From Dromiciops gliroides (taxonomy: Eukaryota; Chordata; Mammalia; Microbiotheria; Microbiotheriidae), in assembly GCF_019393635.1 (NCBI RefSeq), contig NC_057866.1:755001-819000 (forward strand): a stretch of DNA of 64,000 nt, written 5' to 3'. Shown here piece after piece: positions 10,031-26,973 of the stretch. Position 1 is the stretch's first letter. The number at the start of each line of letters is the position of its first letter. Position numbers and translations under genes: made by a program. The notes under the pieces were generated by a model. That model made no database searches. It worked only from the letters and a program-made list of their open reading frames with translations, and was not told where the DNA came from.

Positions 10031-11600
10031 TGAAAAAGAATCCCACCTTCAATAAGAGGCCTTTCCCCTTAATTCTGGAGCTCTCCCTCAGTAGATCACC
10101 CCCAATTTATCCGGCCTATATTCTTTTCATAACCAGTTGTCTGTATGTTGTTTCCCCCATTTGACTGTGAGCACCTTGAGGGCAGGCCAGGCCTGTCTTC
10201 TGCCTTCCTCTGCATGCCTAGATCTTAGCCCAGGGCCTGCTGCAGCCTAGAAGCTTAATGCTGATGTTTGCTTCACTTTCACAGTCTAGCAGATCATCGT
10301 CCCCTCAATCATCCTCTGTGTGTGTGTGTGCATGCGCGCTCGCGCGAGTCTGCCTCTTTCTCTCTCTGTCTGTCACATGCCTTCCTATTCTCCTGACTTA
10401 CTGGCCCTGCTCCCATCTGCCTTCTGACCACATCACTCGAGTGAGCCTTCTCTCTCCAGGGTCACTTCACAGCCTCCTATTGGCTGGCCCCTTCTGAGTC
10501 CTCCGCTTCTGGACATCTGTGCTGCTGTGGACACTGAGGAGCACCCTCTCCTCCTGGATCCTCCAGGTTCCTCCCAGTTCTCCTCTGGCACCTGAGCACA
10601 GCCCGGCTCTGGCGCATCCCCAAGTCTCTAAGGCTGTGTCCTGGGTCCTCTTCCTGCCGCCCCCGCCTCATGTCTCATCCCCTTACTACAATTGCTAGAA
10701 AAGTCAAGTCAATCTCCTGCCCAGTGGGTCCATTAGCACTTACCTGTCCCATGGGCACCGTGGGCATTTCTCAGCCTTGGCCATGCAGCGGGTCAGAAGC
10801 ATGACTATTGTCACTTGCAGGGGCCCCCCCCTTCTCCCCAGGTTAATGGAACAGGGAGGGATGCCAGGCAGCAGCTTGGGACTGGCTTAGGGATCCCTCT
10901 ACCTCCTGGGGTCTCAGCTTCTTCTGCTGTGTTACAAAGACAGGTGCAGGCCTGACTTTGGGATACTCAGGGATTCGCCAGGTGACCTGATACAAGTCCC
11001 TGGCCCTTAATTTCCTCCTTGGCAAAAGCAGAGTAAGACTCCACAAACCATCTAAACAGAAGCGATTAGGAGACTTGAATCTGGGAGCAGGAGGGAGGGA
11101 GGGCCTGGGGGGAGGCCAAGCCTGGTGACTCACAGGCTGGGAGACCTGAGGATCAAGTTCTGTGAGTGGGGGAGGGGGCTTTCCCCTCCCCTGCTGCACT
11201 CCTTCCTTAGCTCCAGCCCCCAAGAGAGGGGGCCAGATTTTCAACCCTTCTGATGGGTCAGAAGCCACCAGGGCCCAGACCTGCTTGGCAGGGCCTGGAC
11301 CTCTGCGAACCAAGGGCTTCCGCTCCTTCCTCCTGCTCCTCTGTTGCACATCAGATCGCTGGGGCACTAAGGGGGCCAGGTCCCTCAGTCCTCCGGGAGA
11401 GCCCCCCCTCCCCCCCAGGGTTTTGGGGTTTGGGGGAATAGGATCATAAGGGGGGGGTCAGGCCTGGGGGGCAGTTTGGGGCTGGCTCTCAGTATGGGGG
11501 CTCCTGGTCATTGAATGGGTAAGCTGGGGGTCTCTCCACTTGGAGGGCCCTGGGTCGGGGAGGAGAATGGGTTTGGGGATGAGCGAGGTCGCATCTCCTC
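10031..11600. other. Intergenic sequence with L2-like pieces and a short GT/GC tract
   Basis: About 10130-10270 carries the LINE2 3' text (GACTGTGAGCACCTTGAGGG). About 10318-10348 is a GT run passing into GCGCGCTCGCGCG, an alternating purine-pyrimidine tract. 10370-10680 may be older L2 sequence. No gene was found. Confidence 0.4.
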
Positions 11601-12091
11601 CTTAGACTGTGAGTCCCCGGAGGGCGGGCAATGTCAGTTACAAACCCGACTAAGGAGCTGCTAAGTGCTGGGCCCCGCGCCCATCGAGGAGGACATCCAG
11701 AGGCCAGAGCACAAGCGGCCCCCAGGAGCTCAGTCTGCCCCCAACGGCGGGTCCCCGCGGATGATGTCGCGGGGAGGGGGGAAGACCCTGCCCTGGAGGG
11801 ACCAGGAAAGAGCCCCCCTCCGAGCTCGGATTTTAGCTGGTCTTCAAGGGAGCAGAGGGGAGGCGGGAAAGCCGGCTGCAGGACGTGCCCGGAGGCTGGA
11901 GATGGCCGCGCCGGGGGCCGGGGGCGGGAGTGTCGGCGGGGGGGGGGCCTTGGGGCCCGGGGACGGCCTGAGACCGGAGAGGGGGCGGGACTGGCCGGCC
12001 GAGCCTCAGGCCCGATTGGGCGGTCGCGCGGGGGGCGTGGCCTCCTCGGCCCGCCCTTCCAGCGCCCGCCCGGCCTGCCTGCCGGGTTCGC

Positions 12092-12104
12092 GGTGCATTG
12101 TGGG
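12092..12104 (-). promoter_or_regulatory. ZNF143/THAP11-like promoter element
   Basis: On the - strand this reads CCCACAATGCACC followed by GCG, which resembles the ZNF143 (STAF) site. It ends 56 bases before the TALDO1 start codon. The same 13-mer recurs at 62870-62882 next to the candidate CEND1 first exon, in the same orientation relative to the gene. Confidence 0.5.
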
Positions 12105-12160
12105 CTCGGCTCTAGCGCCGCTCGCACCCGAGCCGCTCTCCGCGTCGCCTGCTCCGCGCT

Positions 12161-18064
<5,904 letters not shown>

Positions 18065-18216
18065 GGGCGAGGGCCTTGTGGCCGGGTGGGCCGGAGCGGG
18101 GGCGTCTGGGCTGAGCTGGCCAAGGGGCCGGCGTCCACACGGATGGGCGCAGCTGCCTGCAATGAGGCTTGACTAGAGTTTTCAGAGAGATTTTTATGTC
18201 AGACTTTGCCTAACGC

Positions 18217-18222
18217 ATTAAA
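18217..18222 (+). terminator. TALDO1: TALDO1 polyadenylation signal
   Basis: ATTAAA lies 153 bases after the stop codon. It is the first good hexamer downstream, giving a short 3' UTR like that of human TALDO1. Cleavage would be expected around 18235-18245. Confidence 0.7.
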
Positions 18223-18269
18223 ATGATCACTCACCTGGGTCTCTCAGTCGCTTTCATTGGCTGCCTTCA

Positions 18270-18530
18270 GGCTGTCTGGGACCCTTAGCCGGCTCTCGCA
18301 CCTCTGCCTGGTCAGGATTGCCAAGGACTTCCATGTGCCATCTCATTCAGTCCATACTACAACCCCAGGAGCCAGGTGCTACTGTTATCCCCATATTACA
18401 GGTGAAGAAACCGAGGCAGGCACTGGCAAAGTGACTTGCCCAGAGACATACAGTTAGTATCTGAGGCAGGATTTGAACTCAGGTCTCCCTGACCCCAGGC
18501 TGAGGGGTCTGAGCACTGTGGCGCCCCCTA
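18270..18530 (+). repeat. MIR-type SINE
   Basis: ATCTCATTCAG, TGTTATCCCCATATTACAG, GAAGAAACCGAGGCAGG, AAGTGACTTGCCCAGAG and GGATTTGAACTCAGGTC give the full order of MIR landmarks. Confidence 0.85.
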
Positions 18531-18664
18531 GCCATGTAGGTAGTCATGCACTTCTCCAAGGGGCACTCACTACAGCCCAGCGATTGCCTTCCTGCTCTTC
18601 CTTTCTCCCCAAAGAACACACAGCCTAAGGGAGAAGACCCTTGAAGAGCTTTTGAGTCTTTCAC

Positions 18665-18960
18665 TAGGGGGCGCCACAGTGCACAGGCCCCAGGTCAGAG
18701 CAGACCTGAGTTCAAATTCACTAGTATTTGCTTATGGTCAGGAGGATCAAATGAGAGGATGTCTGTGACGGGCTTAACATAGTGCCTGGCACAAAGTAGG
18801 TGCCCAATAAATGTTCCCTTAGGGCAGTTAGGTGGCACCAGGGCTAAAGGAAGACCTGAGTTCAAATCCTACCTCAGATGCTTGCTTGCTGTGACCCTGG
18901 GCAAGTCTCAGTTCCCTTAGCTGTGAAATGAGCTAGAGAAGGACATGGCCAACCAGTCCC
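18665..18960 (+). repeat. Two old CORE-SINE fragments
   Basis: The first (18665-18805) has GGGGGCGCCACAGTGCACAG and AGTTCAAATTC, then TAACATAGTGCCTGGCACA. The second (18828-18960) has GGCAGTTAGGTGGCACC, GAGTTCAAATCC and GTGAAATGAGCTAGAGAAGG. Both are diverged. Confidence 0.7.
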
Positions 18961-20095
18961 AGATCCCTGCCCTGTTGGGCCCTGGGGGACTGGCTTCTTC
19001 CCATGGAAGTTGGCCCTTGCCTACTTCAAGCGCTTGGGAAGGTCCTAAAGCCTCTGTTGCCAAAGCTGGGGGCTCGAGCCAGTAGGCGAGGCCTGAGCGT
19101 GGAGCCTGGCAGGAGGCTTGGCGGCCCATGGACTCAGCGCTCTTGCCTGCTAGCAGGAGGCTTGGGGAGTCCCCACTTTGGGCCCCACCGTATCCCTGGC
19201 TCTTGGGGGCCTGTGGGAGAAGCCTGGAGCCTCCGTGCTCAGCGAATGCTTATGAGATGGATACTGGCTCCAGACTCTTACAGGGGAGGGGGCACAGGGC
19301 TGGACTTGGGCCCGGCATCTCCCCTTGGTGCCAGGTACAGGCCCGGCATCTCCCCTTGGTGCCAGGTACAGGCCCGGCATCTCCCCCTTGGTGCCAGGTA
19401 TGGGCCTGGCATCTCTTCAGGGGTCAGAATCACAGAGGGACTCTGTGACCACGTGCCCCCATCCCTGTGCATGGGCTCTGCTCTCTGGACTTGGAGGCAC
19501 CTTGCTGGCTGGGCAGGAGGCTTCCGAGGAAACATTTGTGTGTTTTGACCATGGTGCACCCCTGCCAATCTCCAGGCAAGGCAGCCATGCCTGAGCTGAG
19601 TGGGCCTTGGCACTGAGGAAGTTGCCCCCAGCCCAACATCTCAGGGCAAAGGCTTGGGCCTCCCATCCATCCTTGGCTCCTGGCTTGCCCCTGCCCTCAC
19701 CCTGAGAAGGGGGTCTCTGGGGAGACTGAGGCAGCACAAGTTGGGGGCAGGTGCTGGTACCCCAACTTCCTGGGGCCGAGCAACTGGCCCATCCCTTGCC
19801 TCTGTCAGATGGGCTACCTGGGAAGGGGGGACCTTTCCAAGACTCCTGCTCAGGGCTCCTGTAGGGCTGGACTTGGGGTGGGGCGAGGAAGAGCCATGCG
19901 CAGCAGCACAGCACCCCCTGGTGGCCACATGTGCTACTCGCTTGGGTTTCTCACAAAGGGAAGGGGCACTCCTTTAGGCTCTTACCCCAAATGCTGCCTT
20001 GGACAAAGAGATGCCCCTGGGCACAGCAACAGTGGCCTCCCAGGCTGCCCATACTTCTTTGTGGTGTACTGAAAAGGGGGCTGGCTCCAAGCACA
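18961..20095. other. Intergenic sequence with a short tandem repeat
   Basis: Apart from the tandem repeat at 19309-19412 this is GC-moderate sequence without a recognisable gene or dispersed repeat. Confidence 0.4.
19309..19412 (+). repeat. Tandem repeat, 31-32 bp unit, about 3.5 copies
   Basis: The unit starts GGCCCGGCATCTCCCCTTGG and continues GTGCCAGGTACA. The first two units are near identical, the third has one extra C, and the fourth decays after CTGGCATCTC. Confidence 0.9.
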
Positions 20096-20099
20096 GTGA

Positions 20100-20275
20100 A
20101 AATGAAGATAGTAGCATGCATTTATAGAGTGCTTAAGGTTTGCAATGCACTTTACCTATGGTGTCTTCTTTGGTCCACACCACAACCCTGGGAGGCAAGC
20201 AGCAGTGAAGTGACTTGCCCAGGGTCATATAGCTAGCAAATGGCAGAGGCTGTATTGGAACTTAAGTCTCACTGG
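20100..20275 (+). repeat. MIR-type SINE
   Basis: GCATTTATAGAGTGCTTAAGG, CAATGCACTTTACC, CACAACCCTGGGAGGCAAG and GAAGTGACTTGCCCAGGG follow MIR order. Confidence 0.8.
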
Positions 20276-20297
20276 CTGCCATGCAAGATCTTTAATT

Positions 20298-20415
20298 TTT
20301 TTTTTTCTTGGAAGCTATCAGGGTTAAGTGACTTTCCCAAGGTCACACAGTCTGAGGCCAGATTTGAATGTGACCCCTCCTGACTCCACTATCCACTGTG
20401 CCACTTGGCTTCTCT
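20298..20415 (-). repeat. CORE-SINE, reverse orientation, internally deleted
   Basis: A reversed T-tract is followed by GGGTTAAGTGACTTTCCC and TCCACTGTGCCACTTGG. The target duplication CAAGATCTTTAATT at 20284-20297 recurs with one base missing at 20416-20428. Confidence 0.85.
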
Positions 20416-20629
20416 CAAGATCTTAATTAGACATAGATCTTAATTAGTTATTGGTTCTCAGTTGAATTCCAAGTCTCCAAGCCAAGCCAATAAGCATTAA
20501 GTACTTCCTGTGTTTCCAGCACTGGGCTAAGCACTAGGGATACAAAAAGGGTGAAAATCTCCTGGCTTCCCTTCTCCCCTTCTTCCTTGGTTGGGCTAAG
20601 TGTCTCTGTGCAGAGGACTCCTAGACAAA

Positions 20630-20740
20630 CATCAATAGTGATTTAGAGCATTTTTCATATGGCCACAGATAGCTTTGATTTCTTCATCTGAAAGCTGCCT
20701 GTTCATAGTCTTTGACCATTTCTCAATTGGCGAATGCCTC
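20630..20740 (-). repeat. L1 ORF2-end fragment, reverse orientation
   Basis: AATAGTGATTTAGAGCATTTTTC and GACCATTTCTCAATTGG match the reversed L1 text also present at 43310-43400. A pyrimidine-rich tract follows to about 20850. Confidence 0.75.
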
Positions 20741-20939
20741 CCCATCTTTCTCTCCCTTCCTCTCTCCCCTTCCCCTTTCCCCCACCCTCTCTGCCTCTTC
20801 CCCACTTCCTGTTTCTCCCTTTCCTCTCTCCTCTTCCTTCTTGCCTTCTCCAATTAGAAGGGATGGAGAGGTGCTCAAGAGGATGAGCACCATGAGGGTG
20901 AGGGCTGCTGAACCCTTCTCAGGGCTGCTCATTCACCTA

Positions 20940-21640
20940 TGGATCCAGGAAGCTGTGGAGGCCACGCCAGGTCCCAAAGAGATCATAGAAGAGGGAAAAG
21001 GACCCACATGTACAAAAAAATATTTTTTTTTCTAGCTGTGTGACCCTGGGCAGGTCACTTAACCCCAATTGCCTTGTTAAAAAAAAATTATAGCAGCTCT
21101 CTTTGTGGTGGCAAAAATTGGAAATCAAGGAAATGAAAAAGTTGTATATAATTATAATGGAATACTATTGTGCTGTAAGAAATGGTGAGCAGGCAGCTTC
21201 CAGAAAAACCTGGAAAGACTTAAGTGGACAGATGCTGAGTGAAGTGAGCAGAACCAGGAGGACGTTGCTCTTCTCAGCAGTGTAATGATCCAAAACAGTT
21301 TCAAAGAACTCATGATAGAAAATGTTCTCCATGTCCAGAAAAAAGAACTCTGGCATCTGAATGCAGATTGAACCATCCTATTTCTACTTCTTGGCTGTTT
21401 TTTCTCTTTTATGAGGTTTTTCCCTTGTGTTCTGATTCTTTCACTATATGACTAATGCAGTAATATATTTAATGTGATTGTACATATATAACCTATATCA
21501 GATTGCTTTCTGTCTTGGAGGAGGGGGGAGGCAAGGGAGGGTGGGAGAAAAATCTGGAACCAAAAATCCTATGAAAACAAATTTTGAAAACTATCTTTAC
21601 ATGTCACTGGGAAATAATAAAATACTTTTATGATTTAAAA
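20940..21640 (+). repeat. L1 3' region, sense, with small SINE fragment
   Basis: GAGGGAAAAGGACCCACATG, then a SINE remnant at 21034-21083 (CTAGCTGTGTGACCCTGGG), then the L1 resumes with ATAGCAGCTCTCTTTGTGG, GAATACTATTGTGCTGTAAG, AACCTGGAAAGACTTAAG and the 3' terminus to ATAAAATACTTTTATG. It is 5' truncated. Confidence 0.9.
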
Positions 21641-21829
21641 AAAATCTGGGTTGATGGGCTAAACCAGGCATAGAGAACTGAAGGGTCTCAAACCTGCCAG
21701 CAGGTCAGGGGCCTGTCTACCCCAAGCATGGCTGAACCCCCCCCCTCCCCCGCCAACAGGTCGATAAGAACAATTTGTTCCAGTGGCCTGGAGGTGGCTG
21801 AAGCAGGTACCATGGACCCATTAGAGTTT

Positions 21830-21995
21830 GGTCAGACACAGAAGATAACAAGGCCGTCCACTCCATCGCCAGTCATCCAGACGTGTCCTGCCGCTGGACT
21901 GGGATGACTGGGAGAGAGAGAGAGAGGCCGGGTGCTTTGCCCAATTCTGCCTCACTTCCATCCAATTTGCAAGTGAGTCAGGATGTCACTAGGAC
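21830..21995 (-). repeat. Unnamed dispersed repeat, copy 2, reverse orientation
   Basis: Read on -, CTTGCAAATTGG, TGGGATGACT-like and CCAGTCCCAGCGGC-like text follow the order of the copy at 6536-6720. It is diverged. Confidence 0.5.
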
Positions 21996-21999
21996 ACTC

Positions 22000-24500
22000 A
22001 TCCCATAATGAGCTGTGGGCAGCTTTGGGGACAGCTGGAGGATGAGCAGCCCCTCTGGGACAGCTCGGAGCTGGAAGGTTTTCCCTGACAATGTTGACCT
22101 GACACTGGTGGCCTCACTCCCAATTCCAGCCAGGCTGCCTGAAGCTCTGGGGGCTTCCCAGGGGGGTTCCCGTCTTGGTGGCCCTGGGCCCGGCAAAGGC
22201 CCAGAGGACTCCAAGCAGCCAGAGTCTGCTCAGGACCTTGGCCTCACTGGACCCCACAAAGATGCCCCATGGCCTAGTGGGCTGGATGAGAACTTCCTCA
22301 ATAACCAAAGATGGCACTGACCTCCTTGGGAAGCCCAGCCCTTCTTATCCCGTGTCTCTCCTCCAGGACCCCTCAGACCCTCTGCCCATTTTCCCTGCTG
22401 GAAGCTCGTCATTCAAGTGGGCCTTGCAGAAGAATTAACCCCAAAGGGCCTCCAGCTGAGTGCCCTGTGGCATTTAGACCAGGACCACAGGGCCTGAACC
22501 TTGGCACAGTGCCTGGCCCCTGGCCTCTGCGGGGGAGGCCAGCTTGGCCTTGTCCTCTGCCGGCCAAAGGTGCTTCAAAGGCTGCCGGCCGCCAGGGAGC
22601 GGGGGAGACAGGGGCCCCGATCTCTGGTCTGGCCTGCCCTGACCTCCCCAGAGCCGCAGGGCCCCCCTCTCCCCCCGGCCACTTAGGGCCAAGAAAGGTG
22701 TTCTGAAAGGCCTGGGCATCTGGGCTTCACCCTCCCTGTGGGAAAACCAAAGGGGCCATGTACCCACGCTCTGCCCTTCCCAACCTGAGAGGATGGGAAG
22801 AAGGGAGAGGCTCTCGGTGGCCCCCTTCGAGACATCCCTGCTGTCTCCTGGGCCTTCCACCCAGACCCCGAGCAGGTGTGGGTGACAGGAGGGAGTAAGG
22901 GTTGCTCCCTCACCTGGCTGGGCCAAGGGAGCCTGTCACTGGGACTGGACCCTCACCCCTCCTCTCCTCCTCCTCCTCCCCTCCCCATCTGTCACCCAGA
23001 CCCCGCAGCTGTTTCTTCATGGGTCTCCTTGGCTCTTGTCTCTTCCCTTTCCAGGGTTAGACTTCCTAAAGCCCAGGTCCGGCTGAGCCCCTCTCCCTCT
23101 TCAATCTTCAGTAGCTCCCTCTTGCCTCTAGGGTAGAAGACCAGAGTTTTTCACCCTGTCCCATTCTCCACCCATGGCGACTACTTCTCTTTCTAGTATT
23201 GTCCTCTTGGGGCAGTGCTCTCCCCCACAGCTCTCTCTTTATGACGCTCCATCTCCTACCTTTGTGACTTTGCACTCTACAATCCAGGCATGTTTGCTTA
23301 ACTTGCTATGCCTGATTCCCTCCATCTCCAGACTCCACCTTTGCACTGGCTGAACCTCATGCCAGCCATGCCCTCACTTTGGTCCGGGCACTCCCCGTGA
23401 GTTAGAGCCCTCTCCATCCGAAAAGCCAGTATTGACTGGCTTATGGCCATCCCACCCCCAGCCCCTTGCCACTTGAGTGTAAGCTGAGGGCAGGGCTAGG
23501 ATTCCCCCTTTTTTTGGCTTGGTGTGTAGGCTGGCCCAGTGCCTAGCAAGGTGCCAACTCATAGTAGACTGAGGCTGAGCCCCTCCTGGGAAGGAGTTGG
23601 TTCACCCACAGGTCTCGGCACAAGCCTAGTGGCCAGGGCCTCTCTGGGATCTTCCCTGGGCTTGGTCTGTCACATTGTCTTCCCAAAGTCCTGGAGAACC
23701 TCCCTCCAGCCCGTCCCCCTGGGCATGGAATTTAGGGTTAGGGTTAGTGGCACTTTCTTATCGTCTGCTCCAGATCCAGAGGAAAGAGCAAGGTCATTGG
23801 CACCCCCAGTGACTGCCATGAGGGGCCTGTGTGAATCCGGCTCCTTGGTCACTGCTGGGCCCTAGACTCTCACCAGACCCCCGTAACCCCCCCGGGCACC
23901 TTTGGAGCAGCTGCAGCCAGGCCAGGAGAAGGGGGCTGTCGGGGAGCTTTGCCTCGTTCCAAGGAGATCCGGGCTGTTTCCTTGCGGGATGAGTAAGCTG
24001 GGGTGCGACCTGCCCAGCTCAGCCCAGCCAGGCTGGGGTTAACGGCTGAGCATCGCTGCCCTCCTCCCCCCATTTCGGGTGTGAGAACAGAGTGGAGGTT
24101 CCAACTGGCCCCTGTCCAGGCCCTGGGAGGTTTTCCGCAGGGGCCCCGCTCTGGGAACAACAGGGCTCTGTTCAAAAGCAGATTTTAGTCCATTGAGTGG
24201 GGATGGAACAGGTTGTACTCTCTGCCAGGGAAGAAGTGGTGGTGGGAACACAGTGAGGGCTTTTGAAGGGCCCTGGCACCTGCCCACTTTCCGGAGGCCC
24301 CCCTGACAGCACAGGCCCTGATCCCTGTCCTGCCTGGCCCCAGTGGGCACTGTGGGTCTACCTACAGCCTGAGGACTCGGGCAGGCAGGGCAGCATGCCC
24401 CCTCCCACCCTTCTCTTGCCTCTGTGCAACCAATACCAGTGGACCAAGTACCATCTCCCCTCTCCCCTACTCAGCAAACTCTGGAGTCTCCTCGGGTAGC
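22000..24500. other. Intergenic sequence between TALDO1 and GATD1
   Basis: GC-rich, mostly unique sequence. 23200-23580 contains LINE2-like 3' text (GAGGGCAGGGCTAGG, GCCCAGTGCCTAGC). A short telomere-like GGGTTAGGGTTAG occurs near 23733. No exon with a recognisable product was found on either strand. Confidence 0.4.
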
Positions 24501-24514
24501 TGTTACTGCCCCCA

Positions 24515-25590
24515 GCTTGGCTCTATTCAGCACCCCCTGCTGCGCCAAGCACTGTTCTAAGCAAACCCTGGGGAAACAAGGGCAAAAGAGGGCCTCTGCT
24601 CTCCAGGGGCTTGAAGTCTGTGTGTGTGTTTGGGGTGGGGGTGGGGGGCTGCAAACAACCACCACAAATAAACCTCGGACAGGCTAAGCTTGAGGGGCAG
24701 GCTGGCTGGAGGGGCCAGCTGCTGAGCCAGAAGGGAGTGTCCCAGGCCTGAGGGACAGAGAGTGTCTGACCAGGAGCGCTGGAGGCTCTAGTTTGTGCGA
24801 CAGAAGGCACTGGGAGGGGGCAGGGCATGAGGCTTCGAACGTCAAGCAGAGCACGTTGTCTTTGGTCCTGGAAGCGACGGGCGCTCACTGGAGGTCACAA
24901 CCCTGGAAAAGCTGACACAGACTGATGCAAGGTGACACTAAGCAGTGACGTGCTGTGACTGGCTTGGCGATCCCCAAGGACTCATGAGGCCTCCCGAGAA
25001 GGAACTGATACGCTTTGGGTCCAGACCGAAGCAGCCTGTTTTTCACTCACATTCTTTCTTTTTATTTGAGGCGTCTTGTACAAAATGACTGGTGTGAAAA
25101 TGTCTTCCATGATGGCCGAGGTATAACCTATATGACCGCTTCCATCTCAGGGAGCGGGGAGAGGCACGGGGCTAGGATTTGGAAATCAAGACTTTAAATA
25201 AAAATGTTTTAACACATAATTGGGGGAAAATAAAACTATTAAAATGAAGGCTATTTTAAAAACTGATGGGGGGCAGGTGGTGGTGACATGACCTGGAAGA
25301 GGAGAAACTGAGGCAGGCAGCAGCTATGGTCATGGTCCGGGGTGATGAGGTGAGACCAAGGGAGGGGGCAGGGGCAGAGAAGGGAGATTAGGAGGGTTCT
25401 GCAGAGGTCAATGGCCAGGCCTTGGCGCCATCTTGGATGGGGGGGAGGGAGGAGTCCAGAATGAGCAATGGCAGGATGACAATGACCTTCACAGTCAAAG
25501 GGAGCAGCGAGTTCCAATCTGGACAGCTGCTTATGGAATGTCCAGCAGGCAGCTGGATGTGGGGTGGGGGGGGTGTCCAATCTGGCTCTC
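24515..25590 (+). repeat. Long dispersed repeat, split by an L1 end
   Basis: The first part (24515-24960) includes GCCAAGCACTGTTCTAAGC and AAGCAGAGCACGTTGTCTTTG. The second part (25270-25590) includes CAATGGCCAGGCCTTGG and CATCTTGGATGGGGGG, then a GTCCAGCAGGCAGCTGGATG-like end. In between, about 25010-25260 looks like a degraded L1 3' terminus. The family class is not known to me. Confidence 0.45.
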
Positions 25591-26159
25591 CCAGGGTCTA
25601 TCATCTGCCCCCAGCTGTTGAGGATCACACCTTCTGGGGGAAGGGCCTTGCCTCCTCCCCTCTGTGTTCAAATAACCAGGAAGGGAAGCATCCCTTCTGT
25701 CACGGCACCTAGCACCCCACTGGGTCTGAAAAGCCAAACCCTGAGCAGTGGGGATGGGCATTGGGCCCCTGCCTGATTCCTAGGTCCTTGGTCACTGGCC
25801 AAAGCCCCCTGTGATTTCCCAGAAAACTAACCCAGGGCTCTCTCTTCTAGGAGGGTTTAGATGCCCAGGGCACTCTGCAGGAACAGTGAGCGTACCAACA
25901 GCCCTCCACTCCCTGCCAGCCAGCCCAGCAGGCTGGAGCTCTGGAAGTCGGTGACCCCGCCCTCCAAAGGCCTGGGGAGGGCACTAAAAGGGAGGCAGCA
26001 TTCAGCCAGACACACCTGAGTCCTTGTCCCCAGTGGTCCCTCTGCTGGATTCCTCCCATCCCTAGGGCCCAAGGCAGAGCAGAGTCCTGTGCCCCCTACC
26101 TCTTCACCAGCAGGACCTGGGGCCGGGTGTGTGCTCATGTTCCTTTTACTAGTGTGTGT
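25591..26159. other. Sequence downstream of GATD1, no recognised feature
   Basis: This lies 3' of the GATD1 stop codon on - and may hold its 3' UTR or a further terminal exon. I could not identify a convincing AATAAA for GATD1 here. Confidence 0.35.
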
Positions 26160-26299
26160 CCGGGCAGCTAGGTGGTGCAGTGGATAAAGCACTGGCCCTG
26201 GATTCAGGAGAACCTGAGTTCAAATCTGACCTCAGACACTTGACGCTTACTAGCTGTGTGACCCTGGGCAAGTCACTTAACACTCATTGCCCCCCCCCA
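26160..26299 (+). repeat. CORE-SINE
   Basis: Complete body with a C-rich rather than A-rich end. The target duplication AGTGTGTGT lies at 26151-26159 and 26300-26308, the second passing into a GT run. Confidence 0.93.
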
Positions 26300-26973
26300 A
26301 GTGTGTGTGTGTGTGTGCATGGGCCTGGCCCAGCCAAGGCCCCAGGGTCAGCCAGGTCATTCTGAGAAGGCCCGCATGGCCAGGGCACAGAGCAAGGGGC
26401 AGGGCCATGTCCAGAGCCCCTGCTGGTTCTCCTGGACTCAAGGGAGGACATGTAGGCAAGGGGAGGTGGGGGTGGGGGTGGGCTCGTAGAGGAGGAAGCC
26501 ACGTAGATGAAAAGGGAGGCACTGCAGGCCAGGAGGGGCTCAGGGCTTGTCTACAGCTGCTTCTACCAGGTAGGTCCATGGGACACAGGAGTCACTAGGC
26601 TCACATCCTGAAGCCACAGCCACAGTCTCTCCTCTCACTTCCTGCTGGAATGATGGAGGTGTGAGCCTCTTCTGTGTCCTCCTCTTCCCCCAGCTGGGCC
26701 CCAGGCCCAGGCCAGGACTGCTCAGCCTGGAGGGGGCCAAGTCACCTACCTCAGGCCTCCCTACTGTCCCAACCACCCAGCTAAAGGGACAGTGGCAAGA
26801 GAATCCAAACTGGGGAGAATCCTGGGGTGTCTCGGTTCAGGCCAAGCCCTTCCTGTGGCCCTTCCTGTGCTGGAGGCCCCCAGCACTGAGCAGCTTTAGG
26901 GAAGTCTAGCCCCCATCCTGGGGCATGATGGTTCAGCCACTAGGCCAGTGCCTGCCCCCCACCCTCCCTCAGC

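Noticed and set aside
1-11600. EPS8L2 exons upstream of TALDO1
   Set aside because: No SH3 or PTB-domain coding exon was recognised; the gene probably lies to the left of the window.
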